Positions 25,151-34,283 of a DNA stretch of 61,491 nt are shown in pieces (the first letter of the stretch is position 1; each line of letters begins with the position of its first letter). Below the pieces are notes generated by a model, which had not been told where the DNA came from, made no database searches, and worked only from the letters and a program-made list of their open reading frames with translations. The stretch lies in the NCBI RefSeq assembly GCF_963548695.1, contig NZ_CAUUWA010000006.1:1-61491 (forward strand). The letters run 5' to 3'. The position numbers and the translations under genes are program-made. Source of the DNA: an uncultured Fretibacterium sp. GTDB lineage: Bacteria; Synergistota; Synergistia; Synergistales; Aminobacteriaceae.

Positions 25151-26728
25151 CTAGAAATTTAGCACAAAGTCTTTGCGACAATATTTCTCGCAAAAAGAAT
25201 GATACATCCCCTCCGTCAAAACAGCCCCCTGCTCCGATCTTTCCTGCCCCTTCAACGTTCCATAGTCAAGACGCTCCGTCAGTTTTCCGAAATCTATCCG
25301 CCCCAGGATCTTTTTAGAGTAGGGACGCTTCGCCGACAGGTCTACAATGCCTCGCAAAAAATTCCTGACCTCGCTGGAGTTGAGGAGGCACTCCGCAACA
25401 TACGCATCATCAAAATTATCAAATCCAATAAAATAACAGGTATCATCCACCATCACAGGTTTACAGGCATGAACCAGCCTGAAAAGGGGCTCCTTATAGA
25501 ACCCCGAAAGCACCACCTTGTATGGGACAAAGGAATAAGCGCCGATCCCAAAAATTGAAAATGGCGGCGATCCCTTGTAAATGGAACTTTTTCTGCTTCC
25601 TATAAGTTTTGCGTATCTTTGCAGATAACTCCAAGCTCTCGGTGCACAGCAGGCAATCCTGTCCGTAGGTTCTCCTATGGAACGCTGGGTTACGAGGACG
25701 TAAGTCTCAAACGGCTGACCCGGCACATACCTTTTTACGTGACTGCTCTTCATGAGGGGGTAAACGAGCTCAGGTTCAATGGACACGACTTCTCCCCAGC
25801 CGTTTTTCAACCCCCCCTCCTCTAAAGTCAGCTCAAAAACCTTCGCACAATCATGTTTCAGCCCCTGCCGCCATTCCACACAGCTATCGCCATCAATCCC
25901 GGCATCATATATCCGAAGATCCGTATAAAAACGCCCCTCCCTAAATCCAGCAGAAAGACTCTCCGACTCCGAGCACCTCGAATCCGAGCACCTCAAAGTC
26001 TGTCCTCCCATAAAGGAACGTTTAAAGGTTCCCTCCCAGCGCATCTGTGCGTCCAGCATTAAAATCAGCAGACAGGCATCGGCGGCAACTCCGAAAACCT
26101 CTTTTGCGTTGAAATGAACCATCTCGACAAAGGAGAGGGGGAGCGCTCCACTGTTATAAAGATACTGTATGACAGTATAGGCCACCGAGGTCTTACAGAG
26201 CATCCCCAGAAGCACTTCTTTTGATTTCAGCTGATGAAGCATGTCGAGGATGATATACTCGCAGATATCGAAATTGGACTTGCCCGTTATGGCTTCAAAC
26301 CCTCTGAGTCCCTTAAAGTTGCTTTTCCGAGGACAATTTGTGCCCATCAACTGAGAAAGCCCGCTATTGGTGACCCACGGAGGATTGCCAAGCACCAGGA
26401 TTCGTCCTGCCCCGTCCTTCAAGGAGGCAAAGTCAGAGGCAAAGTCAAAATCAAAGACGTTTTCATGAATAAGACGAACGGGGAGCCCTCGAAGAGATGC
26501 TGCCGCCCTCTCGAGGGAGCTGGAATTGATGTCCACCCCAATCATGGAAACGCCGGGATAATATTCTGCGGCTGCCCTTAGAAAATTTCCCACTCCACAG
26601 GTAGGCTCCAGAATAAGATCCGGCACAAAGTCTGTTTTCGATTTTAACAAAAGACAAACCTCTTCGGCAAAGGATACCGGAGTCTGGTAATCGCCAAATT
26701 CCTTTTTAACGCTATCGATCCCAGTCAT
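25151..26728 (-). CDS. N6-adenine DNA methyltransferase of a type II restriction-modification system
   Basis: The protein (525 residues from the ATG at 26728; an upstream ATG at 26800 would add 24) has the SAM-binding motif I LEPTCGVGNFLRAA near residue 40 and the catalytic motif IV NPPW near 115, the TaqI-like gamma-class arrangement, with a C-terminal target recognition region of about 250 residues. It would methylate adenine in the site cut by the neighbouring endonuclease. The 26728 start overlaps the endonuclease stop by 17 bases. Base composition is visibly lower in GC than the flanking gsp genes, which indicates acquisition by transfer. Confidence 0.87.
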   Translation of the reverse strand: MTGIDSVKKEFGDYQTPVSFAEEVCLLLKSKTDFVPDLILEPTCGVGNFLRAAAEYYPGVSMIGVDINSSSLERAAASLRGLPVRLIHENVFDFDFASDFASLKDGAGRILVLGNPPWVTNSGLSQLMGTNCPRKSNFKGLRGFEAITGKSNFDICEYIILDMLHQLKSKEVLLGMLCKTSVAYTVIQYLYNSGALPLSFVEMVHFNAKEVFGVAADACLLILMLDAQMRWEGTFKRSFMGGQTLRCSDSRCSESESLSAGFREGRFYTDLRIYDAGIDGDSCVEWRQGLKHDCAKVFELTLEEGGLKNGWGEVVSIEPELVYPLMKSSHVKRYVPGQPFETYVLVTQRSIGEPTDRIACCAPRAWSYLQRYAKLIGSRKSSIYKGSPPFSIFGIGAYSFVPYKVVLSGFYKEPLFRLVHACKPVMVDDTCYFIGFDNFDDAYVAECLLNSSEVRNFLRGIVDLSAKRPYSKKILGRIDFGKLTERLDYGTLKGQERSEQGAVLTEGMYHSFCEKYCRKDFVLNF

Positions 26729-27386
26729 GGTTGATAACACCCAACACACGATTCTTGAGTGAAAGCAGCCTGCCGTATTGAAGTCGCCACTGGAGGGCAT
26801 TCGAGACCGTTAAATAACCCTGAGTCAAATCCCTTTCAAGGATTTCCTCCGCAAGCTCCCTGAGGACGACCTCATCTCCCGGCAAATTCCTGTCACCGAG
26901 AAAAGCGACGATGTCCTCCAAATTAGCTCCGTCAGCCTTCATCTCAATGAGCCTTCTGGACATCGTATAGTCGGCAGTGCGCTCCTGAGAGACGAAGACG
27001 CAATGGCAGAAGGACAATTCACATCGATCCCGAGTATCCCTTTTGTCGTAAACCATCACCAGAAGATTGTACCCCAAGCCAAAAATTTTCTGCCTGGCGC
27101 TTTTGAAAGGGCAAGAACTCTGAGGCTGCCTGACGGATGTCACCTTGAGATCCGTGTTGAGCTCCTCTTCCGGAAAATCAATACCCTTGGCGCTGTTACC
27201 CTGAAGAAAGATATACTTTTTCCCAAGACTCTCCTGAAAAAGATGCTCTATATAGGTGCCAACCGCCTTACCATCCGTTACCCCAATCAGCGCCTCATGA
27301 TTTAAGACGCTTTGCTCCTCACAAAAACGCCTGGCCTCTTCTCTCAGAGTATCCGCTGTCAGGACTCTTTTCTTGACCTTAGGCAC
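26712..27386 (-). CDS. putative type II restriction endonuclease
   Basis: A 224-residue protein directly upstream of and overlapping the methyltransferase gene. A PD-(D/E)XK-like core is visible: EHLFQESLGKKY, GIDFPEEELNTDLKVTS (Asp then Asp-Leu-Lys, near residues 68-84), and QKIFGLGYNLLVMVYDK in the following strand. This matches the nuclease fold of many type II enzymes, but I cannot predict the recognition site. The start is GTG at 27386 with GAGGTGG upstream. Lower GC than its neighbours, as for the methyltransferase. Confidence 0.8.
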   Translation of the reverse strand: MPKVKKRVLTADTLREEARRFCEEQSVLNHEALIGVTDGKAVGTYIEHLFQESLGKKYIFLQGNSAKGIDFPEEELNTDLKVTSVRQPQSSCPFKSARQKIFGLGYNLLVMVYDKRDTRDRCELSFCHCVFVSQERTADYTMSRRLIEMKADGANLEDIVAFLGDRNLPGDEVVLRELAEEILERDLTQGYLTVSNALQWRLQYGRLLSLKNRVLGVINHDWDR

Positions 27387-27433
27387 TCAGGCCACCTCCA
27401 CACAGAGCAGAAACCTAATCGGGGCGCCGGGGT

Positions 27434-27450
27434 CGGGGGCGGCGCCCCCG
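27434..27450. repeat. GC-rich palindrome at the edge of the restriction-modification cassette
   Basis: CGGGGGC, GGC, GCCCCCG in the 83-base gap between gspF and the endonuclease gene, followed on the plus strand by GCAGTCGTTTTT. It is the same core as at 20003-20017. It marks the junction between secretion genes and the inserted cassette and could act as a plus-strand terminator. Confidence 0.55.
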
Positions 27451-27469
27451 GCAGTCGTTTTTCGTTTTA

Positions 27470-28621
27470 TTATTTCACGATCCCCGCCAGGTCGAACACC
27501 GGCGTCAATATCGCCAGCACGATGAACCCCACCGAGAATCCCAGGATCAGCACCATCGCCGGCTCCATCAGCGTCGATATCCGCTCCATCCTGGCCTGGG
27601 CGATCTCCCGGCACTGCTCCGACACGTTGGAGAGCGCCTCCGCGAGCTCGCCCCCCATCTCGCCCACCCGGATGACGACGACGATCTCCTCCGGGAACCC
27701 CTGCTTTTCCAGCGCGCGATCGAAGCGGTGCCCCGCCTTGACCAGCTCCGCCGCGTCCAGCCAGCGCTGCGGGCGCGCGTCCATCGAGGACGTCATCCGA
27801 AGCGCCTGGACCAGTGGAATCCCCGAACGCAGCAGCGTGGACAGGTGCGACGTCACCAGTGCCAGGGTCAGCCGTTCGCGGACGCCCCGCATGAAGGGCA
27901 GGCTCGGCTTCCTTCCGCTGCGTTTCATCCAGAGCCAGAGCAGCAACAGCGCCAGGACCAGCCAGAGCCCGTAGGAGGTCAGAAAGGACGACATGGCTAT
28001 CAGGATGCGGGTCGGCAGCGGCAGCGTCTGGTGCATGTCCTCGAACAGGGCGGCGATCTTCGGGACGACGTAGGTCAGCATGAAGCCGACGACCCCGACC
28101 CCGACCACCGCCATGACGAGGGGATAGGTCATGGCGCTCCGTATCTTGCGCCTCAGTCCGTCCTCCAGCTTGAACTGGCCGGCCGCCTGCTCCAGGACCG
28201 AGATCAGCGATCCGCTCTGCTCGCCCGACTCCACGACGCGCCACAGGCTCTCCCGAAACGCGCCGCTCTCCGAGAGGGCCGCGTGAAACTTCTTGCCGCC
28301 CTCCACGGCCGAGAGCAGCGACGCGAACGCGGCGCTCATGTGCTTGTCGCGGGTCTGGCGCGCCATGATCTTCAGGGAGTCCGCCAGGGGCAGTCCCGAC
28401 TTCAGATAGGATGCCAGGCTGCGGCAGAAGAAGATGTGCGCCTCGAGCGAGAGCGGCCGGACCGCCTGGGCCCGCTTGCGCTCCTCGGCCACGGCCACGT
28501 CCACCACCACGACGCCACGCTCCGTCAGGCGCTCCACCGCCTGGACCGAGGACGACGCCTCGATCGTGCCCTTCGTCTGCTTCCCCTTCGCGTCGTAGCC
28601 CGAGTAATTGAAATACGGCAT
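27470..28621 (-). CDS. gspF: type II secretion inner-membrane platform protein GspF
   Basis: GspF is the polytopic platform protein that contacts the GspE ATPase and the pseudopilus. The 383-residue protein starts MPYFNYSGYDAKGKQTKGTIEA, has the duplicated GspF domain (about 60-185 and 260-380) with GLPLADSLKIMA and GIPLVQALRMTS, and three main hydrophobic helices (about 165-190, 210-235, 355-380). It follows gspE by 10 bases. It resembles the PilC encoded at 56.8-58.0 kb but belongs to the secretion operon by context. Confidence 0.92.
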   Translation of the reverse strand: MPYFNYSGYDAKGKQTKGTIEASSSVQAVERLTERGVVVVDVAVAEERKRAQAVRPLSLEAHIFFCRSLASYLKSGLPLADSLKIMARQTRDKHMSAAFASLLSAVEGGKKFHAALSESGAFRESLWRVVESGEQSGSLISVLEQAAGQFKLEDGLRRKIRSAMTYPLVMAVVGVGVVGFMLTYVVPKIAALFEDMHQTLPLPTRILIAMSSFLTSYGLWLVLALLLLWLWMKRSGRKPSLPFMRGVRERLTLALVTSHLSTLLRSGIPLVQALRMTSSMDARPQRWLDAAELVKAGHRFDRALEKQGFPEEIVVVIRVGEMGGELAEALSNVSEQCREIAQARMERISTLMEPAMVLILGFSVGFIVLAILTPVFDLAGIVK

Positions 28622-28631
28622 CGTTCCCTCT

Positions 28632-30206
28632 CTAATCCTCGCCGGCCACGCGGACCAGCTCCTCGGGAGAGGTCTTGCCCTGGGCGACGGCCGACAGGCC
28701 GATCTCCCAAAGGGTGCGGAACCCGTTCCCGCGCGCCACCTCCCGCAGCTTCGAGGCCGAGGCGCCGTTCACGAAGGCCTCCTGCACCACCTCGTCCACG
28801 ACGAACTGTTCATAGAGGCCGATCCGGCCCCGATAGCCCGTGCCGTGACACTCCGGGCACCCCGTGGGCGCCCAGGCCCGTTCCAGGCCCTGCTTGGCCA
28901 TCAGCGCGGGCGGCTCCACCTCGTGCCGGCAGTGCGGGCACAGGCGGCGCGCCAGGCGCTGGGCCACCGTTCCGATCATGCAGCTCGCGGCAAGGTAGGG
29001 CTCGATGCCCATGTCCACCAGGCGGACGATCGCCCCGATGGAGTCGTTCGTGTGGAGCGTCGAGAGCACCAGGTGCCCGGTCAGGGACGCCTGCACGCCG
29101 ATGTGCGCCGTCTCGAAGTCGCGCATCTCCCCGATCATGACGATGTCCGGGTCCTGACGCAGGATGGAGCGCAGCGCCGAGGCGAAGGTCACGCCCGCCT
29201 TCTCGTTCACCTGGATCTGAGCCACGCCGGGCAGCGCGTACTCCACCGGGTCCTCCACCGTGATGATGTTGACCTCCGGCCGCGCCAGCGCCTGAAGGAT
29301 GGCGTAGAGGCTCGTCGATTTTCCCGAGCCCGTGGGACCCGTGAAGAGGATCATCCCGTGGGGCCGCCGAATCAGGCCCTCCAGGACGGCGCGCTCGTTC
29401 TCCTCCATCCCCAGGTCCTCGAGGGTCAGCAGGCCATGCCCCTTGTCCAGAAGGCGCATGGCCATGCGTTCGCCGTGCTGGGTGGGGACGAGCCCCACGC
29501 GGACGTCCACGGCTCGGTCGCCCAGGGTGATGCCGATGCGGCCGTCCTGGGGCGCCATGTGCTCCGCGATATCCATCTTGGCCATGACCTTGATGCGGCT
29601 CGTCAGGGGCGCCTGGTGCGTCCGCGGCAGGCGAAGCCGGTCCTGGAGGACCCCGTCGACCCGAAAGCGGACCAGGACCTCGTCCTCGTAGGGCTCCACA
29701 TGGATGTCCGTGGCACGCTGCTTGAGTGCATCGACGAAGAGGCCGTTCACCAGGCGGATGACCGGCACGTCCACCGAGTCGCTCAGCACGTCCTCACGGC
29801 TCAGATCGTCGATGTCGTCGATCCCCTCCATCCTCTTCGCGGCCTCGTCCGCCGCGACGCTGCGCAGGTCGTAGAGCGTGTGGAGCAGGTCCGAGACCTC
29901 CTTCTCGGTCCGCAGCTCCAGGTCCACCGGGAACCCCAGCGCCACCCCGAGCATCTGGGCGCGCGGCCACGCCGCGAGCTCCGACGCGCCGACGATCAGC
30001 ACCCCGTCCTCGACCCGAAGCGGGACGATCCGCCCGGAGCGCAGCACGTCGAGCCCCATGCCCTCCGGCAGGAGCTCCGAAACCGCGGAGGCCTCCGGCA
30101 GCGGGGGAAGGGTTTCGTCGGCGGCCGGGGCCGCCTCGGCGGGAGAAAGAGGCCGGGCCTCCTCCCTCAGGGCCTCCGGCTCCTTCAGGGTCTCCGGGGC
30201 GGACAT
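28632..30206 (-). CDS. gspE: type II secretion ATPase GspE
   Basis: GspE is the cytoplasmic hexameric ATPase that powers pseudopilus assembly. The 524-residue protein has a Pro/Glu/Ala-rich N-terminus, then the catalytic domain with DIHVEPYEDEVLVRFRVDG near residue 168, Walker A GPTGSGKST near 290, the Asp box ITVEDPVEY near 315, Walker B ILRQDPDIVMIGEMRD near 350, and a zinc-type tetracysteine (CPHC ... CPEC) near 420-450. Its ATG lies right after the gspD stop. Confidence 0.94.
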   Translation of the reverse strand: MSAPETLKEPEALREEARPLSPAEAAPAADETLPPLPEASAVSELLPEGMGLDVLRSGRIVPLRVEDGVLIVGASELAAWPRAQMLGVALGFPVDLELRTEKEVSDLLHTLYDLRSVAADEAAKRMEGIDDIDDLSREDVLSDSVDVPVIRLVNGLFVDALKQRATDIHVEPYEDEVLVRFRVDGVLQDRLRLPRTHQAPLTSRIKVMAKMDIAEHMAPQDGRIGITLGDRAVDVRVGLVPTQHGERMAMRLLDKGHGLLTLEDLGMEENERAVLEGLIRRPHGMILFTGPTGSGKSTSLYAILQALARPEVNIITVEDPVEYALPGVAQIQVNEKAGVTFASALRSILRQDPDIVMIGEMRDFETAHIGVQASLTGHLVLSTLHTNDSIGAIVRLVDMGIEPYLAASCMIGTVAQRLARRLCPHCRHEVEPPALMAKQGLERAWAPTGCPECHGTGYRGRIGLYEQFVVDEVVQEAFVNGASASKLREVARGNGFRTLWEIGLSAVAQGKTSPEELVRVAGED

Positions 30207-30207
30207 C

Positions 30208-32226
30208 TCAACGCCTCTTGAGGCTGTCCCGGTAGAGGTCGCGGAATCGGCGGTCGACCTCCGTCTCCACGGGGCTCAGCTCGAGGTCCCGGTCGGAGCT
30301 GACGGGCACGGTGAAGGTCAGGTCGTCCGACAAGGGGACGCCCGCCGCCTGGAGGGTCGCCTGCCGCATCTGGCGGGAGTCCGTGATGATCTGTGGCGTC
30401 AGGAAGATGATGAAGTCGATCTTCTCCTTCTCCTTAGAGACCTTCTGGAACAGGCTGCCGATCAGCGGGATGTAGGAGAGCCCTGGGACGCGCCGCCGCA
30501 GGGACTTCTCCGTCTCCTTGACGATGCCGCCCAGGATGATGGTCTCCCCGTCGCCCACGATCACCGAGGTCTTGACCTCGCGCTTCGCCGTCACGGGGGT
30601 CACCGAGCCCGTGGCGGTCAGGACGTCCTCCGTCGTCTGCTTGATGTCGAGCGCCACGACGTTGCCGCTGCGGATGTGGGGCGTCACCGTCAGGGTCAGG
30701 CCCGTGTCCTTGTAGTCGAAGTTCTGCTGGAGCGCGCCGGGGTTCGAGAGGTCCGACGTGGAGCCCTTCAGCACCGGGATGACCTGCCCCACCTGGAACG
30801 CGCTCTCCCGGTTGTCCGTGCACATCAGGCGCGGCACGGAGAGGACGTTCACCGCGTCGTACTTCTTCAGCATCTCTATCGTGGAGTAGACCAGCGCCAG
30901 CGGCTTGTAGTTCGTGACGGAATAGGTGGAGCCGTTGCGCTCGATCAGCTCCTGCTTCTTGGAGAGCTCCGAGAACCAGCCCATGAACTGGGAGGGGATG
31001 GAGCCCTCGCCCAGCTGGCCCATGCCGCCCAGCATGACGTTGTCCCAGATCTGGCCGCCGACGATGGACCAGTCGATCCCCGCACGGTTCAGGTTCGTCA
31101 CGTTGACCTCCGCGATAAAGCCGCGGATCAGCACCTGCTTGGCCTGGACGTCGATCTCCGCCAGCACCTTCTTCAGGGCGTCGTACTGTCTCTGGGTCGC
31201 CGCGAAGATCAGGCTGTTGGTCGTCAGGTCGGGCACGACCGTCGGGGGGTACTTGCCCTCCTGGTTCGGCTGGAGCATCGCCGAGGCGGCCAGGACCTTG
31301 CCCAGCTGCTCGGCCGCCGCCTCCGCGTCGATGTTCTTCAGCTTGTAGACGTGAAAGTCGCCCGCCTTGGAGTCCACGTCCAGCTCCTTGACGATCGTCG
31401 CGGCGCGGGAGATGGCCCCCCGGTCCCCGACGACGACGACCTTCCGGCTCATGGGGTCCGCCACCGCGGAGAGCCCCTGGAGCGGGCCGCCCGTCTGGGC
31501 GATGGCGTTGAGCTGCGCGGCCACCGTCGCCGCGTCCCCGAACTTCAGGGAGAAGGTCCGGCTCACCCGCGCGCTGGAGGGGGTGTCCAGCTTGCGCAGG
31601 AGGTCCACGCCCTTGTTGACATCCGTCGCCCGCCCCTGCAGCATCACATCGCGCCCGTTGCCCACGGGCAAGACCACGACGGTCTGGGCAAATGCCTGCT
31701 GGAGCGCCTGGACGACCGACTCCACGGTCACGTAGTCCAGTGGGAAGATGTAGGTCACCGTCTCCTCTCCGTACCCAGGGCCGCCCTTGCCGCGCTCCAC
31801 GTCGGGTGACGGGCTGATCCCGCCCTGCCGCACGATGGAGTAGGACCCCATATTCTGCAGCGAGAACCCGTACATCTGCAGGGTGGACAGCATGATCTGC
31901 CGCGCCTCGCTCAGCGAGGAGGGACGGGGCGAGATGATGGTGATCTTCGCCGAGATGTTCGGGGGCACGATGATGTTCTCCTGGAGCAACTCCGACATGA
32001 ACCGGACGAACTTCACCAGCTCCATGTCCTTGAAGTTGAACTGCACCAGCCCGGCCTTGCGCATGGCCTGAGCCGCGACGATCAGGTCCCTCTCCTCCGA
32101 GTCCGAGGGCTGAGCCGCGCCCGGGCCGCCCTCCTCCGGGGCCGCCAGGACCACGGCGGGACAAAGCCCCCCCAGCAGGGACAGCGTCAGCAGCGCCAAC
32201 AAAAGCTTTCCATGAATTTTTTTCAC
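30208..32226 (-). CDS. gspD: type II secretion secretin GspD
   Basis: GspD forms the outer-membrane channel of the type II system. The 672-residue precursor has a signal peptide (LLLALLTLSLLGGLCPAVVLA), the N0 domain (QFNFKDMELVKFVRFMSELL), N1-N3 repeats (YVTVESVVQALQQAF; VYKLKNIDAEAAAEQLGKVL; VLAEIDVQAKQVLIRGFIAEV), and the secretin domain with VPGLSYIPLIGSLFQ near 565. The start is GTG at 32226, preceded by AAGGGGG. A true secretin confirms that the cell has an outer membrane. Confidence 0.95.
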   Translation of the reverse strand: MKKIHGKLLLALLTLSLLGGLCPAVVLAAPEEGGPGAAQPSDSEERDLIVAAQAMRKAGLVQFNFKDMELVKFVRFMSELLQENIIVPPNISAKITIISPRPSSLSEARQIMLSTLQMYGFSLQNMGSYSIVRQGGISPSPDVERGKGGPGYGEETVTYIFPLDYVTVESVVQALQQAFAQTVVVLPVGNGRDVMLQGRATDVNKGVDLLRKLDTPSSARVSRTFSLKFGDAATVAAQLNAIAQTGGPLQGLSAVADPMSRKVVVVGDRGAISRAATIVKELDVDSKAGDFHVYKLKNIDAEAAAEQLGKVLAASAMLQPNQEGKYPPTVVPDLTTNSLIFAATQRQYDALKKVLAEIDVQAKQVLIRGFIAEVNVTNLNRAGIDWSIVGGQIWDNVMLGGMGQLGEGSIPSQFMGWFSELSKKQELIERNGSTYSVTNYKPLALVYSTIEMLKKYDAVNVLSVPRLMCTDNRESAFQVGQVIPVLKGSTSDLSNPGALQQNFDYKDTGLTLTVTPHIRSGNVVALDIKQTTEDVLTATGSVTPVTAKREVKTSVIVGDGETIILGGIVKETEKSLRRRVPGLSYIPLIGSLFQKVSKEKEKIDFIIFLTPQIITDSRQMRQATLQAAGVPLSDDLTFTVPVSSDRDLELSPVETEVDRRFRDLYRDSLKRR

Positions 32227-32328
32227 AAGAATCGTTCCCCCTTGCCGAAATCCGAAGGCTTCGTCCCGGCCCGCGCTCGCCGGTCCTCAGGCCGGCCTCT
32301 CCACAAAAATGGCGCTCTGCATCCTCCA

Positions 32329-32357
32329 CACTGCAACTTCATCACTGCAACTTCATC
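32329..32357. repeat. two tandem 14-base repeats downstream of gspI
   Basis: CACTGCAACTTCAT occurs twice in direct succession in the 135-base gap between gspI and gspD. No function is apparent. Confidence 0.5.
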
Positions 32358-32361
32358 GTCC

Positions 32362-32691
32362 CTACTGCGGCAGGTACAGGACCATCGAGCGCCCCCGCAG
32401 GGTCACCCGGACCCTCTTGAAGGGCAGTTCCATGTCGCCCACAACGGGCACGGAGTCGAGCTCCGTCTCCCAGGAGACTCCGTCCTTCTCGCCCTTGTCC
32501 GGCATGTCCTCCTTCGTGCGGAACTCGAGCCAGATGCTCCGGGCCGCCACGGCGAGCTCCCGCTCCAGACGGACCTCCGCCAGGGAGCGCAGCGACAGCG
32601 CGATCAGCCGAAACCCCGCCGAGATCACGAGCCCCGCAATCGCCACGGCGACCAGCACCTCCATCAGCGTGAAAGCGCGGCGCGAAACCAA
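32362..32691 (-). CDS. gspI: GspI-like minor pseudopilin
   Basis: A short protein (109 residues) with a prepilin leader, SRRAFTLMEVLVAVAIAGLV: cleavage before Phe, Glu at mature position 5, and the FTLMEVLVA form typical of GspI. The remainder is a small beta-rich domain ending GRSMVLYLPQ. The start codon is TTG at 32691, 15 bases after gspC. Minor pseudopilins I, J and K form the tip of the pseudopilus, and all three types are present in this operon. Confidence 0.78.
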   Translation of the reverse strand: MVSRRAFTLMEVLVAVAIAGLVISAGFRLIALSLRSLAEVRLERELAVAARSIWLEFRTKEDMPDKGEKDGVSWETELDSVPVVGDMELPFKRVRVTLRGRSMVLYLPQ

Positions 32692-32706
32692 GGGATGCGC
32701 CCCGCC

Positions 32707-33684
32707 TCAGTGCACGACGTACCGCAGCGCGGTCGGCTTCCCGTCCCGCGTCACCTCGACGTCGAAGCGCTCGCTGTTCATCAGGGAGTTGATGGAGTTC
32801 GCGATGTCCCCCATGTTGGTGAAGGGAATGCCGTTGACGGACTTGATCACATCGCCCTTCCGCACGCCCAGCTGGCTCAGGATACTGTCCTCCTGGATCC
32901 ACTGGATCTCGAGCCCCGCCTCCCCGTCCATCGGCCTCAGGCGGATCTTCTTGAGCTCGTCGAACGGGTTCTGCACCAGATCGTTGACGAGCCCGCTGGG
33001 CACCTGCCCCTCCTGCTCTCCGGGCTTGGCCGCCACGACGCTGCCCACCGGGACGTTTGCCGGAGCGGCGTCCGAAGCGCGCGCAACCGCCGCGGGGGAG
33101 TGGCCCGGCTCCCCGTAAAGGAGCCGCTTGACAACGCGCTCCTCCCCCCTGACGAAGACCGCCTCGCGGTAGGTCACCCACCTGAGGGTGTAGACGTCGA
33201 AACTCGTGCCGACGAGCACCAGCCTCAGCTTTCCCTTGTCCTCCAGCCACGCCCCGGCGCGGGGAAGCGTGCCGCGCAGCACGGCGGTCGCCAGCGACCC
33301 CGTGACCACGACGTCGGCGCTCCTCGCGACCGGCTCCGGCGCCGTGACCATCGGCGAGATGCGGAACGGGTTCGCCGAAAGGAAGTCGTCCATCCGCTTC
33401 ATCTGCCTCGCCGTCTCATCGGAGGCCCCGGCCGAGGCTGCCGGAGCGGGCCCCTTCGCCCCGCCGGAGCGGTCCAGCCCGATGCCGATGCAGACCGACG
33501 CCAGCCAGCCCAAGGCCAGGCCCAGGAGCAGGGGCAGGACCCACAGCCACAGAGCATAGAGCCTCCCCCCCTCCGACCCTGGCCGTCCGGGGGCCGCAGG
33601 AGCACCACGGCGCCCTCCTCGACGCAGGCGCGCCCACGCGCCGCCAAGACCGCCCTTGATGCCGCTCAGCAGATTCGCGCTCAC
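32707..33684 (-). CDS. gspC: GspC-like type II secretion protein with PDZ domain
   Basis: GspC spans the inner membrane and links it to the GspD secretin. The 325-residue protein has one membrane helix near residues 45-70 (LWVLPLLLGLALGWLASVCIGI), an HR-like periplasmic domain (about 115-190), and a C-terminal PDZ domain (RKGDVIKSVNGIPFTNMGDIANSINSL, about 270-325). I take the GTG at 33684, which overlaps the gspN stop (GTGA) like other junctions here; an ATG at 33726 is also possible. Confidence 0.83.
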   Translation of the reverse strand: MSANLLSGIKGGLGGAWARLRRGGRRGAPAAPGRPGSEGGRLYALWLWVLPLLLGLALGWLASVCIGIGLDRSGGAKGPAPAASAGASDETARQMKRMDDFLSANPFRISPMVTAPEPVARSADVVVTGSLATAVLRGTLPRAGAWLEDKGKLRLVLVGTSFDVYTLRWVTYREAVFVRGEERVVKRLLYGEPGHSPAAVARASDAAPANVPVGSVVAAKPGEQEGQVPSGLVNDLVQNPFDELKKIRLRPMDGEAGLEIQWIQEDSILSQLGVRKGDVIKSVNGIPFTNMGDIANSINSLMNSERFDVEVTRDGKPTALRYVVH

Positions 33685-34283
33685 GAGGCCGACCCTCCCT
33701 CGGGACCGGAGCGGCGCAGGAACCACCGGCCGTCCCCCTCCTTCTCCAGGGGCAGGAAGTTGCGAAGCGTCTCCATGTTCTCCTCGAAGGACTCGGGCAC
33801 GAGGAGCTCCGCCTCGGCCCGGCCGATCTTCATCCTGTCCGGATCGATCGTCATAAACCCGCTGATCCTGAAGTCCCCGTCCGTCCGCAATCCCTCGAAC
33901 AGCACCTCATGCGGGGACGCCGTGACGACGAACCCGCCGTCCCCGAAGGTCATCGGCTGCCCCATCGTCAGGCTCCCCTTCGTGAAGGAGACCTCGCAGA
34001 CGGGGGCCAGGGCGGCCAGAGAGGCCAGGAGCCCGGGGCGCAGGGTCAGGGAATCGCAGGCAAAACGCGTGAATCCGCTCAGGGTGACGTCCCGGACAGA
34101 GAACCCGCCCCGCGCGTCCTCGACGCCCGAGTAGGTCAGGATCATCCCCTGGCGCTCCATGCGGGACGCCGCCAGGGCCATGGCGAACGAGCCGACCTCG
34201 CGCCACGGCATGAAGGCCCACAGCGCCGCCAGAAAGCCTGCCAAAAGGATCAGCGCCCTGAGCGCCCGCTTCAAGAGCCTCAT
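33681..34283 (-). CDS. GspN-like type II secretion protein
   Basis: A 200-residue protein with one N-terminal membrane helix (RALRALILLAGFLAALWAFMPW) and a beta-rich periplasmic part with AsmA/GspN-like repeated strands (ILTYSGVEDARGGFSVRDVTLSGF). The name rests on position between gspM-like and gspC genes and on topology; no diagnostic motif is visible. The ATG at 34283 overlaps the upstream stop by 4 bases. Confidence 0.6.
   Translation of the reverse strand: MRLLKRALRALILLAGFLAALWAFMPWREVGSFAMALAASRMERQGMILTYSGVEDARGGFSVRDVTLSGFTRFACDSLTLRPGLLASLAALAPVCEVSFTKGSLTMGQPMTFGDGGFVVTASPHEVLFEGLRTDGDFRISGFMTIDPDRMKIGRAEAELLVPESFEENMETLRNFLPLEKEGDGRWFLRRSGPEGGSAS

Noticed and set aside
27470..28621. 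gspF as a second pilC of the type IV pilus
   Set aside because: It is embedded in an operon with a secretin, GspC, GspG and minor pseudopilins, which fits type II secretion.
29878..31809. 643-codon plus-strand frame opposite gspD/gspE
   Set aside because: It is antisense to two genes with clear motifs, has no ribosome binding site and no recognisable domain.
32212..34134. 640-codon plus-strand frame opposite gspI, gspC and gspN
   Set aside because: It spans several real genes on the other strand and has low-complexity composition.
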